A DNA stretch of 64,000 nucleotides, taken from Roseomonas mucosa (lineage in GTDB: Bacteria; Pseudomonadota; Alphaproteobacteria; Acetobacterales; Acetobacteraceae). Below, one piece after another: positions 1 through 8,756 of this stretch. The DNA lies in NCBI GenBank assembly GCA_945878375.1, contig CAMDWG010000016.1:1-64000 (forward strand), given 5' to 3'. Position 1 is the stretch's first letter. The number at the start of each line of letters is the position of its first letter. The notes under the pieces are model-generated. The model did no database searches. It had not been told where the DNA came from and worked only from the letters and a program-made list of their open reading frames with translations. A program made the translations under genes and the position numbers.

Positions 1-141
1 CGCCGCCAGCATCGCGCCGAAGCCGATGCCGAACCGCGCTAGCCCGGCTGCGCCCAGCATCGCCACATGCGTCGCCGCCCGCAGCAGCACGAAGCCGGCA
101 TCGAGGGCTGAGGGATCGGGCTGGAGATATTCGAGGATCAT
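1..141 (-). CDS. CopD-like copper resistance membrane protein, N-terminal fragment (cut by window edge)
   Basis: Reverse strand from 141 reads MILEYLQPDPSALDAGFVLLRAATHVAMLGAAGLARFGIGFGAMLAA; start overlaps the copC stop (ATGA); CopC-CopD order is typical. Confidence 0.55.
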   Translation of the reverse strand, partial: MILEYLQPDPSALDAGFVLLRAATHVAMLGAAGLARFGIGFGAMLAA

Positions 142-506
142 CGCGGGGGCTCCAGGCGGAAGCGCAGCGTGCCGCCGATCTCGTGGCCATCGGCGGAAAT
201 GGCGCGCCACACCACGCGCCAGGGGCCGGGCGTCAGCGCACGTCCCAGTCCGGCGCCGTGCTCGGCGCTGGGCGCCATGTCCCGCGGGCGCTGCAGCGGC
301 CATTCCGCCCCATCCGCCGCGAACAGGCGGATGGCGGTCAGGCGCACCGGTTCATTGAAGCGCAGCGTGATGGCGGCGGGCGGGGCCGGCAGCGCCGCGC
401 CCTCGGCCGGGTCGCTGCCGAGCAGCAGGGAATGGGCCGCGGCCCCGCGCGGGCCGGCTATCGCCAGCGCCAGCAGCAGGGCGGCGCCTCGTCTCGTCCG
501 GATCAT
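138..506 (-). CDS. CopC-domain copper resistance protein (periplasmic)
   Basis: Signal peptide MIRTRRGAALLLALAIAGPRGAAAHSLLLGSDPAEGAALPAPPAAITLRFNEPV, typical CopC motif with His after the cleavage site; internal ATG chosen within ORF 138..662. Confidence 0.8.
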   Translation of the reverse strand: MIRTRRGAALLLALAIAGPRGAAAHSLLLGSDPAEGAALPAPPAAITLRFNEPVRLTAIRLFAADGAEWPLQRPRDMAPSAEHGAGLGRALTPGPWRVVWRAISADGHEIGGTLRFRLEPPR

Positions 507-648
507 GCGGCTCTCCCCATGGGAGTGGGGGCATGGGGCTTTCCCCTGTGGGAAGGTCAAGCCCGGCCGGTGCGCCGGCTTTGCAGCGCCGGTCGCCCGC
601 GGCACTCTCGCCGCGCCGGATCTGGCGCGGCAGGGCAGGGGGTGGGCG

Positions 649-1032
649 GTGGAACTCGACAACCAGGATGTTCTCGCGGAGGTGCGCGCCGTCTTCGACC
701 GCTACGAGGCGGCGCTGATGGCGAATGAGACGGCGGTGCTCGATGAGATCTTCTGGGCCGATCCGCGCACCGTGCGGTTCGGCGTCACCGAGATCCTGTA
801 CGGCCATGACGCGATCCGCGCCTTCCGCGCTTCCGTGAAGGGCTATGTGCAGCGCGTCCAGAAGAAGGTGCATATCGTCGCCTTCGGGCGCGACTTCGCC
901 GCGACACATCTGGAATTCCAGCGTGTCGGTCACGCGCCGATCGGGCGGGAGACCAAGATCATGGCCCGCCTGCCGGAAGGCTGGCGCATCGTCTCGGCGC
1001 ATGTCTCGCTGTTGGCCGAGCCGGCGCGGTGA
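649..1032 (+). CDS. AtzH-like / HpxZ (DUF3225, NTF2-like fold) protein
   Basis: C-terminal part of ORF 169..1032 (DVLAEVRAVFDRYEAALMANETAVLDEIFW...RFGVTEILYGHDAIRAFR) resembles the AtzH/HpxZ family; GTG start. Confidence 0.7.
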   Translation: MELDNQDVLAEVRAVFDRYEAALMANETAVLDEIFWADPRTVRFGVTEILYGHDAIRAFRASVKGYVQRVQKKVHIVAFGRDFAATHLEFQRVGHAPIGRETKIMARLPEGWRIVSAHVSLLAEPAR

Positions 1033-2291
1033 GCCACCACCTCGTCATCATCGGCGCCGGCATCGTCGGCGCGGCGACGGCGCTGGAGGCGATCTCGGCC
1101 GGCCTCCGCGTGACCATCCTCGACCCCGGCCCGCCGGGGGGCGAGCAGGCGGCGTCCTATGGCAATGGCTGCTGGCTCAGCCCGATGTCGGTGATCCCGC
1201 CCTCCACGCCCGGGCTGTGGAAGAAGATCCCGAAATTCCTGATGGACCCGCTGGGGCCGCTGGCGATCCGCTGGTCCTACCTGCCGCGCGTGGCGCCCTG
1301 GCTGGTGAAGTATCTGCGCGCCGGCTGGACGGAAGCGAAGGTGGAGGCCACCGCCCGCGCCATCCGCCCGCTGCTGGACGGCTCCCCCGCGCTCCACCGG
1401 ACGCTGGCCGAGCGCGCGGGGGTCGAGCGGCTGATCGAGCGGCGCGGGCTGATGTATGTGTATGAGACCCGCGCGCAGTTCGAGGCCGAGGCGATGGCCT
1501 GGCGCATCCGGCGCAAGGTGGGGATCGACTGGCTCGAACTCGACGCCGATGAGATGCGGCAGCGGGAGCCGGAGCTGGACCGGCGCTACGGCTTCGGCGT
1601 TCTGGTGGAGGAAGGCGGGCATTGCCGCGACCCCGGCGCCTATGTGGCGGCGCTGGTGGCCCAGGCCCAGGCCGAAGGCGCGGTGCTGCTGCAGGCCCGC
1701 GCGACCGGCTTCCGGATCGAGGGCGGGCGGCTCCGGGCCGTGCTGACCGAGCAGGGGGAGGTCGCGGCGGATCGCGCGGTGATCGCGGCGGGCGCCCATT
1801 CCCGGGCGCTGGCCGCCGCCGCCGGGTCCGCCGTGCCGCTCGAGACGGAGCGCGGCTACCACGCCATGATCCTCGGCGCGGAGATCGGGCCGCGCACGCC
1901 GCTGATGCCGGTGGATGGCAAGATGTCCGTGACGCTGACCGACCGCGGCCTGCGCTGCGCCGGGCAGGTGGAGATCGCGGGGCTGGCGGCGGCGCCGAAC
2001 TGGAAGCGGGCGGAGATCCTGCGGGACCACCTGCTCCGCAGCTTCCCCAACCTGCCGCGCGACCTGCCGGCGGATCGCGTGAAGGTCTGGATGGGGCATC
2101 GGCCGTCCATGCCGGATGGGCTGCCCTGCATCGGGCCGGCGGGGGGCAGCGCGGATGTGCTCTGTGCCTTCGGGCATGGCCATGTCGGCATGGTCGCGGC
2201 GCCGCGGACGGCGCGGGCGGTGGCGGCACTGCTGGCCGGCACCCCGCCGGGGGTGCCACTGGAGCCGTTCCGGCCATCACGATTCGCTTGA
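1029..2291 (+). CDS. FAD-dependent oxidoreductase, D-amino-acid dehydrogenase (DadA) type
   Basis: N-terminal GxGxxG (VIIGAGIVGAATALEAISAG), C-terminal CxGFGHGHVGM-like DAO ending; overlaps upstream gene. Confidence 0.88.
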   Translation: MSHHLVIIGAGIVGAATALEAISAGLRVTILDPGPPGGEQAASYGNGCWLSPMSVIPPSTPGLWKKIPKFLMDPLGPLAIRWSYLPRVAPWLVKYLRAGWTEAKVEATARAIRPLLDGSPALHRTLAERAGVERLIERRGLMYVYETRAQFEAEAMAWRIRRKVGIDWLELDADEMRQREPELDRRYGFGVLVEEGGHCRDPGAYVAALVAQAQAEGAVLLQARATGFRIEGGRLRAVLTEQGEVAADRAVIAAGAHSRALAAAAGSAVPLETERGYHAMILGAEIGPRTPLMPVDGKMSVTLTDRGLRCAGQVEIAGLAAAPNWKRAEILRDHLLRSFPNLPRDLPADRVKVWMGHRPSMPDGLPCIGPAGGSADVLCAFGHGHVGMVAAPRTARAVAALLAGTPPGVPLEPFRPSRFA

Positions 2292-2394
2292 CTTCGTTTT
2301 CCGCTGGTATTCGGCCCTATCCGGTGTCATGCTCAGCAATGGCGACCCTGCATCGTGTCGGGTCGTGTCCTTCTATAGTGGATAGATACCGATC

Positions 2395-3153
2395 GTGTTT
2401 CCCGACAGCGAACAGGGTGGCGAAGGCCCGCTTGAGGCCGAGGTCAAGTGGTACAACGCCCGCAAGGGGTTCGGCTTCGTCCTCGGGCCGGATGGCCAGG
2501 ACGTCTTCTTCCACGCTTCCGCGCTGACGGAAGCGGGCGTCGAGCCGCCGGATACCGGCGACAAGTTCATGTGCGAGATCGGGACCGACCGCCAGGGGCG
2601 GCGTCTGGTGACGCGCATCCACAGCATGACCAAGGGCCCCGGCGGCGGCGATCGTCCGCGTCCGGCCTGCGGCGACCGCCCCCCGCGTCGTGACTTCGGC
2701 GGCGGTGGCTTCGGCGACCGTCCCCCGCGCCGTGATTTCGGCGGTGGCGGCGGTGGCTTCGGCGACCGTCCCCCGCGCCGTGACTTCGGTGGCGGTGGCG
2801 GTGGCTTCGGCGGCGGCGGCTTCGGTGATCGTCCCCCGCGTCGTGACTTCGGCGCACCGGGCGGCGGCGGCGGCTTCGGTGCCCCCCGCGGCGGCTTCGG
2901 CGACCGTCCGCCCCCGCGCCGCGACTTCGGCCGCGACGAGGGTGGGCCGACCTACGCCGTCAATGGCACGGTCAAGTGGTTCGACCAGGTGCGCGGCTTC
3001 GGCTTCGTGACGCCGGATGATGGTGGCCAGGACGTGTTCCTGCACTCCTCCGTCCTGCAGCGCGCGGGCAAGCAGGATGTGCAGCAGGGCGAGAAGGTCG
3101 CGCTCGACGTCAAGGACGGTCAGCGCGGGCGCCAGGCCGTCACGCTCAAGTAA
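2395..3153 (+). CDS. Cold-shock protein with two cold-shock domains joined by a Gly/Arg/Phe-rich linker
   Basis: Two CSDs: VKWYNARKGFGFVLGPDGQDVFFHAS and VKWFDQVRGFGFVTPDDGGQDVFLHSS (RNP1/RNP2 motifs); GTG start. Confidence 0.93.
   Translation: MFPDSEQGGEGPLEAEVKWYNARKGFGFVLGPDGQDVFFHASALTEAGVEPPDTGDKFMCEIGTDRQGRRLVTRIHSMTKGPGGGDRPRPACGDRPPRRDFGGGGFGDRPPRRDFGGGGGGFGDRPPRRDFGGGGGGFGGGGFGDRPPRRDFGAPGGGGGFGAPRGGFGDRPPPRRDFGRDEGGPTYAVNGTVKWFDQVRGFGFVTPDDGGQDVFLHSSVLQRAGKQDVQQGEKVALDVKDGQRGRQAVTLK
2671..2928 (+). repeat. In-frame degenerate repeats encoding five copies of GDRPP(P)RRDFG
   Basis: GDRPPRRDF at residues about 93, 107, 123, 144 and GDRPPPRRDF at about 169 of the cold-shock protein. 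Confidence 0.85.
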
Positions 3154-3180
3154 TCCACGCCCCTCCGGCGAGGATGACAG

Positions 3181-3211
3181 ACCCCGGTCGCTTCGGCGGC
3201 CGGGGTTTTTT
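3181..3211 (+). terminator. Rho-independent terminator after the cold-shock gene
   Basis: ACCCCGG..CGC-TTCG-GCG..CCGGGGT followed by a T tract; UUCG tetraloop. Confidence 0.85.
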
Positions 3212-3375
3212 GCGGCGAAGGAGTGGTATGCGCTGCGGTATGGTGATCGGAACGTGGGAACAAGATCACGTTATCGTGAACTGACAGGTCGATTTATTAA
3301 TTTATTGTTAACTGTTGCCGTGTCTCACTGCCGGGGCGCGATGATCGCGCTATCGACGGTAAGAGACCGAAGCCG

Positions 3376-3657
3376 ATGCCCAACCGAGAGACGAGGCGCC
3401 TCACCAGCGCCTGGCCCTACTTTGCCGATGCGAATGTCGAAGTCCTGTCCATGGCAGGGCAGCAACCGGCTTTGGCCGATGCGGTCGCCTCCATCGTCGG
3501 CATCGCGGCGCAGCGCGCGCGCTCGAACGGCACCTTCGACACGCTGCGTGAGGCGGTGGAAGCCGCGCTGCAGGGGGTCCCCCAACCGGTCGACAGGACC
3601 TCGCGGCCCTGCACCATTGGCCGGAGCGGCGGACAAGCGCCCGCCCGGCGCGGCTGA
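3376..3657 (+). CDS. Small hypothetical protein (93 aa)
   Basis: ORF preceded by an AT-rich intergenic stretch; no recognisable family. Confidence 0.4.
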   Translation: MPNRETRRLTSAWPYFADANVEVLSMAGQQPALADAVASIVGIAAQRARSNGTFDTLREAVEAALQGVPQPVDRTSRPCTIGRSGGQAPARRG

Positions 3658-3731
3658 CATCCGACCGGCGGGGCAGGGGCTTGCGTGACGCCCCTTGCGC
3701 CGTCAACTCTCCGCAGCCTGACCGGAGAGAG

Positions 3732-4730
3732 ATGATGACGCTGACCCGCCGCCTGCTGGCCTTCGCTTTGCCTGCCTTGCTCGCCGCCGCCCCGGCCGCC
3801 GCGCAGCAGGCACCCGCCTGGCCCAGCCGCCCGATCGAGATGGTGCTCGGCTTCCCCAATAGTTCCGGCGTGGGCATCTATGCGCGGCGCATCGCCGACC
3901 CGCTGTCGCGAATCCTGGGCCAGCCGGTGGTGGTCAACCCCCGCACCGGCGCGGGCGGCAATGTCGCCTCAGACTTCGTCGCCAAGGCGCGGCCGGACGG
4001 GCATGTGATCCTGTTCGGCACGGCCGGCACCCATGCCATCAACCAGACGCTCTACCGCCGCCTCAATTTCGATGTGCTGCGGGACTTCACGCCCATCGCG
4101 CATCTCGGCGACGTGCCGAATGTGCTGACCACCAGCATCGAGCGGCGCGACCAGTACCGGACCTGCCAGGACGTGATCCGCGACGCCCGCGCGCGGCCCG
4201 GCGCGCTGAACTACGGCAGCACGGGCAATGGCGCCTCCACCCATCTGGCGGGTGCGCGCTTCGCCACCGCGGCGCGGCTCGATGTCGTCCATGTGCCCTT
4301 CGTCGGCCAGGGGAATGTGGTGGCAGCGCTGCTCGGCGGGCAGATCGACTTCTTCTTCAACCAGAGCGGCCCGGCCATCCCGATGATCAAGCAGGGGCAG
4401 GTCCGCGGCCTCGCGGTCACCACCCGCGCCCGCATCCCCGCCTTGCCGGACGTGCCGACGGTCGCCGAGGCCTGCGGCCTGCCCGATTTCGAGAGCACGA
4501 CCTGGTACGGCATCTTCGGCCCCGCCGGCCTGCCGGCCGAGATCACGCGGAAGCTGAACGAGGAGATCGTGAAGATCATCTCGGAGCCCGCCTTCCGCAC
4601 CTGGCTGATCCAGGACCAGGGCATCGACCCGCCGACCGTCACCACGCCGGCCGAGTTCCGCGCGGTGCAGGAGCGTGACGTGGCGCGCTGGGCGCAGGTG
4701 GTGCGCGAAGCCGGCGCCACGGTGGACTGA
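3732..4730 (+). CDS. Bug/TctC-family tripartite tricarboxylate transporter substrate-binding protein
   Basis: Signal peptide MMTLTRRLLAFALPALLAAAPAAAQQ, WPSRPIEMVLGFPNSSGVGIYARRIADPLS, GAGGNVASDFVAKARPDGH. Confidence 0.9.
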   Translation: MMTLTRRLLAFALPALLAAAPAAAQQAPAWPSRPIEMVLGFPNSSGVGIYARRIADPLSRILGQPVVVNPRTGAGGNVASDFVAKARPDGHVILFGTAGTHAINQTLYRRLNFDVLRDFTPIAHLGDVPNVLTTSIERRDQYRTCQDVIRDARARPGALNYGSTGNGASTHLAGARFATAARLDVVHVPFVGQGNVVAALLGGQIDFFFNQSGPAIPMIKQGQVRGLAVTTRARIPALPDVPTVAEACGLPDFESTTWYGIFGPAGLPAEITRKLNEEIVKIISEPAFRTWLIQDQGIDPPTVTTPAEFRAVQERDVARWAQVVREAGATVD

Positions 4731-4750
4731 AGCACGGCCGCGCGGCTGGG

Positions 4751-4801
4751 AGACCTAGACTGTTTTCACCGCGCTCAGCGCGGCGAAGACAGTCTAGGTC
4801 T
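4751..4801 (+). terminator. Long intergenic hairpin, possible terminator of the TctC gene
   Basis: AGACCTAGACTGTTTTC / GAAGACAGTCTAGGTCT inverted repeat (13 perfect bp plus G-U extension) followed by TTTGTC. Confidence 0.55.
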
Positions 4802-4811
4802 TTGTCTGGTC

Positions 4812-4855
4812 GCATTTTCCGAGTCGCCAAGCGTGTCCGCTTGGCTTGAAAATGC
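4812..4855. repeat. Nested palindromic element
   Basis: Outer GCATTTTC/GAAAATGC, inner GCCAAGCG-TGTC-CGCTTGGC. Confidence 0.65.
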
Positions 4856-4856
4856 T

Positions 4857-5438
4857 CTATTCCCCCAGCCGCGCGATGAGCGTGTCGATGTTGCGTCGCG
4901 CGCGGCGTTCCTGCGCCAGGTAGTGGCGGTCGGTGTGGTAGATGCGGTCCCGCCACGCCAGCATCCGCAATTCCGCCGCGCGGCCGGCGGCATAGGCATC
5001 GTCCTTCAGATGCGGATATTCGGCACGGTGCGCGGCCTCATGCGCGTCGAAGGCGGCGGGGTCCGCGCCCAGCTTCGCGCGGTCCATGTCCAGCAGCAGC
5101 GCGGCATCGCCGCGCAGCGAGACATCGGGCGTCTTCGGCACCTCCTGCTTCGCGATCGCCATCACCAGCGCCTCGGCCCGCAACAGGCGCGTGGGCGGGG
5201 TGGCACGGCCGGCCAGGTCGCGCATCAGCGCCACGCTGCGCGGGCCTGAATCGGGCAGGCGGCGGTCGAAGACGGCGCGGTGGAACAGCACGGCCAGGAT
5301 GAAGGCCGGGCGGTCGGCGATGGCGGCCGCGATCTCCTCGGCCTGCGCCAGCAGCCCGGCGACATGCGACCACACATGCAGGTGCCGGTGCGGCTCCGCA
5401 TAGCGCCGGCGCAATTCGTCCAGGATGGCGGCGTCCAC
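4857..5438 (-). CDS. HD-superfamily metal-dependent phosphohydrolase-like protein
   Basis: YAEPHRHLHVWSHVAGLL...AVLFHRAVFDRRLPDSGPRSVALMRDL resembles predicted metal-dependent HD hydrolases; GTG start. Confidence 0.7.
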   Translation of the reverse strand: MDAAILDELRRRYAEPHRHLHVWSHVAGLLAQAEEIAAAIADRPAFILAVLFHRAVFDRRLPDSGPRSVALMRDLAGRATPPTRLLRAEALVMAIAKQEVPKTPDVSLRGDAALLLDMDRAKLGADPAAFDAHEAAHRAEYPHLKDDAYAAGRAAELRMLAWRDRIYHTDRHYLAQERRARRNIDTLIARLGE

Positions 5439-5524
5439 GCAGGCTCCTCGTCGCCCCTCGCCGCGATGCCTGGGCCATCCGCCGGCCCGGCGCAAGCGCG
5501 GCGGCGATGCGGCGACGCGGCGGG

Positions 5525-7018
5525 CTACTCCGCGCGCAGCAGGCGCTTCGACCGGGTCCAGCCCTTGGCGAGGCCCCGGCAATGGCAGGCGATATGCGGC
5601 GCGACCTCGTGGCACCAAGCCCTGACATCGGCATTGACCGAACGCAGCCGGTCCGCCGCCGCCTGGGCGTCGCGGGACAGCTTCGCCTCGTCCACGCCGA
5701 GCACCTGGCGGTCGCGCAGCTTCCAGGCGCCGGCGACCATCACATCGACCACCGCGCTGCCATCCTCGGTCCAGACCAGCTGGTTCGCCGCGTCGTTCAG
5801 CGGCGACCAGTTCACATGCCCGAGGTCGAGCAGCACGAGATCCGCGGCGCGCCCGGCCTCGATCGTGCCGCCCTGCTCATGCCCGAGAAGGCGAGAGGAA
5901 CCCACCGTCGCAAGCCGCACCGTCTCCGCCGTGCCGAGCCAGTCGGCATCTTCCGCATCCTCCCACAGGCGGGAGGCGAAGGCGGCCAGCCGCATCGCCT
6001 CGAACATGTTCTGGTTGTCGGAGGAAGATGAGCCATCGGTGCCGAGCCCGACCGTCACGCCTGCGCGGATCGCGGCCCGCACCGGGGCGAGGCCGGAGGC
6101 GAGGCGCATATTGGCGCCCGGATTGTGCGACAGCCCCGCCCCCCGCTTCGCCAGCAATTCAAGATCGGAGCCTGTCAGCCACACCCCATGCGCCACGCTG
6201 AACCAGCGCCCGACGAGGCCGAGGCGGTCCATGTGGTCCAGCAGCGTGGCGCCGCCATAGCGGATCTCTCCGCCCGCGGCCTGATAGCGCGCTTCCGCCA
6301 CATGGGTCTGCATCGGCAGCCCGTATTCGGCCGAGAGCACGCGGCAGCCCCGCAGGAATTCGTCCGTGCCGTGCAGCGGAATGGTGGGCGCGCAGCCGAG
6401 CCGGATGTCATGGCGCGCATGCGACCAGGATTGCGCGGCGGTGCCGATCGCGGCGAGCGTCTCCGCCGCGCTCGCCATCCGCATGCCGGCGGCCCGCGCC
6501 CGATGCGGCTCCGGCAGCGCATCCAGCAGGCCGGGGGTTGCCTGGAAGAAGGTGAGGTCGGCGACCATCGGCGCGAGCACGGCGCGCAGCCCGACGGCGG
6601 CATAGGCCTCCGCCATCGCGTCCAGCCCTTCGAGTGTCGGGCCGGGGAATTCGGCGGGCATGTCGAAGGCCGCGGTGCAGCCCTTCTTCAGCATCTCGAC
6701 CGCGGTCAGCGTGGTCGAAAGCCGCTTATCCTCCAGGCTCCGCCCACCGCCGACCCAGGGCGCGTGGGCGAGCAGCAAGGCGAGGTCCCATTTGTCGCCC
6801 GCGCCCTTCGCCAGGCCGCCATGCCCATGGGTGTGGCCGTTGACCAGGCCGGGGATGACGAGGCGACCGGAGGCGTCGTGCCGCGCCGCATCTTCCACCA
6901 CCGTGCCCGGCGGCAGGATGGCAGCGATGCGCCCGCCTTCGATCAGCAGGTCGGCGAAGGGGGCGGAGAGGGCATCGGGGGCGAGGACCCGCGCACCGGT
7001 CAGGAGCAGCTTCGACAT
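5525..7018 (-). CDS. Amidohydrolase-family deaminase (cytosine/guanine/SAH deaminase-like)
   Basis: VIPGLVNGHTHGHGG, LPMQTHVAEARYQ, VGLGTDGSSSSDNQNMFEAMRLA. Confidence 0.88.
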   Translation of the reverse strand: MSKLLLTGARVLAPDALSAPFADLLIEGGRIAAILPPGTVVEDAARHDASGRLVIPGLVNGHTHGHGGLAKGAGDKWDLALLLAHAPWVGGGRSLEDKRLSTTLTAVEMLKKGCTAAFDMPAEFPGPTLEGLDAMAEAYAAVGLRAVLAPMVADLTFFQATPGLLDALPEPHRARAAGMRMASAAETLAAIGTAAQSWSHARHDIRLGCAPTIPLHGTDEFLRGCRVLSAEYGLPMQTHVAEARYQAAGGEIRYGGATLLDHMDRLGLVGRWFSVAHGVWLTGSDLELLAKRGAGLSHNPGANMRLASGLAPVRAAIRAGVTVGLGTDGSSSSDNQNMFEAMRLAAFASRLWEDAEDADWLGTAETVRLATVGSSRLLGHEQGGTIEAGRAADLVLLDLGHVNWSPLNDAANQLVWTEDGSAVVDVMVAGAWKLRDRQVLGVDEAKLSRDAQAAADRLRSVNADVRAWCHEVAPHIACHCRGLAKGWTRSKRLLRAE

Positions 7019-7091
7019 GGCCCATCGGTCCTTGCATCGGGACCCGGCGGGGGGCGCCGGTCCGCGGTCACGGGGCGGCGGCCCAGGATGC

Positions 7092-7232
7092 CCTGTCGCG
7101 GCCTCGCCACGACAGGATCAGCCCGGTGTCGGGAAAGGGGAACCCCTCCGGGGCTCCCCATCGCCTTTCAGACTTGGAGCGCCTTGCGAAACCGGTATCG
7201 AGCCCCGGGCGGCGCCGCGGCTTTGCCGCGGC
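7092..7232. repeat. Cluster of short hairpins in intergenic region
   Basis: CCTGTCG/CGACAGG (7092-7116), near-palindrome GGGGAACCCCTCCGGGGCTCCCC (7137-7159), GCCGCGG-CTTTG-CCGCGGC (7214-7232). Confidence 0.6.
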
Positions 7233-7273
7233 AACGCAGCGCGGCCTTGCAGGATCAGCACCAAAGCCGGGGC

Positions 7274-7320
7274 CCCCGCAAAGACGCGTCGTGCCGAAGG
7301 CGCGACGCGGCTTTGCGGGG
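7274..7320 (-). terminator. Strong nested hairpin downstream of the ABC receptor gene (no clear U tract)
   Basis: CCCCGCAAAG...CTTTGCGGGG with inner CGCGTCG...CGACGCG. Confidence 0.4.
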
Positions 7321-7325
7321 AGTTC

Positions 7326-8348
7326 TCAGATCATCCGCTCGCTGCGCGGCGGCAGGAAGCGGTCGGTGAACATGGTCTCCGCCGCCGGCGGGTTGGCAAC
7401 GCCGAGCGCTTCGGCATTCACCGCCACCAGCTGCCGCGCGCGCGCCATGTCGAGATGGCCGAGGCCGTTGGCGCGGCTGTTCGGCGTCAGCATGGACCGG
7501 TCGCGCGTCATGGCGAAGCGGCGGGATTCCAGCGCTTCGTCGAACAGCGGCTCGCGGCGCTTCAGCGCGGCCATGCCGCCGGGGACGTCGTTCAGCAGCA
7601 GCTTCAGCCCCTCGATCGAGGATTTCACGAAGCGCGCCGCCGTTTCCTGATTCCGCTCGATCCATTCGGCGCGGGCGAAGATGCCGGAGCCGTAGAGGTC
7701 GAGGCCGTTCTCGGCATAGGGCCAGCTCAGGATCTGGTCCTCAGGGATGCCGAGGCCGACGAGGTTGAAGTGGACGGTGAACAGGAAGCCCGTCACCGCA
7801 TCCACCTGGCCCGTCCGCAGCATGGTGTCGCGGAGATTCGCCGCCATCGAGGTCCAGCGGACGGAGGCAGGATTGATGCCCGCGACGCGCGCGAAGGCCG
7901 GGAACAGCAGGCGCGAGCCTTCGCCTTCCGGCGCGCCGAGGTTGCGGCCGGCGACATCCTGCGGGCGGTTGATGTTGCGCCCGCGCAGCGTGACGATGGC
8001 GGCCGCCGTGCGGTCGAAGACCGGGTAGAGCATCACCAGCCGGTTCTGCGGGTTCTCCGCGTTGAACTTCACCGCGCCGGAGAAATCCGCGAAGCCGATG
8101 TCGTAGGCGCCGGAGCCGACCTTCACCAGCGCATCGCCGGATCCGAAGCCGCGATCCATCCGCACCGCAAGCTGCTGCTGGCGGTAGATGCCGCGATCCT
8201 CGGCCAGCGCCCACATGGCGTGGTTGCCCTGCAGCGCCCAGTCCAGCGAGAATCGCAGCGCGGTCTGGGCGCGGGCGGTGCGGATGGCGGGCAGCGCGAG
8301 CGCGGCCCCCCCGGTTGCGGCCAGCAGGTGGCGGCGGCTGATGGTCAT
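7326..8348 (-). CDS. ABC transporter substrate-binding protein, NMT1/THI5/SsuA-like
   Basis: Tat-like signal MTISRRHLLAATGGAALALPAIRTARAQ, then TALRFSLDWALQGNHAMWALAEDRGIYRQQQL. Confidence 0.85.
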   Translation of the reverse strand: MTISRRHLLAATGGAALALPAIRTARAQTALRFSLDWALQGNHAMWALAEDRGIYRQQQLAVRMDRGFGSGDALVKVGSGAYDIGFADFSGAVKFNAENPQNRLVMLYPVFDRTAAAIVTLRGRNINRPQDVAGRNLGAPEGEGSRLLFPAFARVAGINPASVRWTSMAANLRDTMLRTGQVDAVTGFLFTVHFNLVGLGIPEDQILSWPYAENGLDLYGSGIFARAEWIERNQETAARFVKSSIEGLKLLLNDVPGGMAALKRREPLFDEALESRRFAMTRDRSMLTPNSRANGLGHLDMARARQLVAVNAEALGVANPPAAETMFTDRFLPPRSERMI

Positions 8349-8518
8349 GTGGTGCTCCTTCATTCGGTGTCGGCCATTTCGTGTCGACGGGTGTGGCGCA
8401 GGCTTGCGGGGGGGGCCAGGCTGACAGTGGCAGAGCTCCATCCCGAAATGGCAAGGAAGGGGCATCACCCGGCGTCGTGGGCGACATGTTCGTTCGTGAC
8501 GGGCCGCCACCTAGCAAA

Positions 8519-8539
8519 CAGCAGCCAGCAGCCAGCAGC
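8519..8539. repeat. Three tandem CAGCAGC heptamers flanked by direct repeats AGCAAACAGCA (8513-8523, 8548-8558)
   Basis: Direct reading of the sequence. Confidence 0.7.
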
Positions 8540-8756
8540 CCGCAGTAAGCAAACAGCATACCGCAGAACGGCCCTCTGTCACGGCCGCGTCATTGCCGGT
8601 GATCCGGGCATGCTGTGCCGCTTCGGTGTGCAAGCGCTGCCCCATCCCCTGCGGCGGCGTCACGTGCCGCGGTGCGGTGGGTTGGGCGGCGACCAGGATC
8701 GCGCATACCCTACTCCCACCCGGCCAGATCCGAGCCGGGGCCGGGAGAATCAAGAC

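Noticed and set aside
2671-2928. Possible CRISPR-like array in the repeat region
   Set aside because: Repeats are in frame, degenerate, without unique spacers, and encode the cold-shock protein linker.
2317-3045. Thr/Ala/Glu-rich minus-strand ORF opposite the cold-shock gene
   Set aside because: Repetitive only because it mirrors the Gly-rich linker repeats; no start context or homology evidence.
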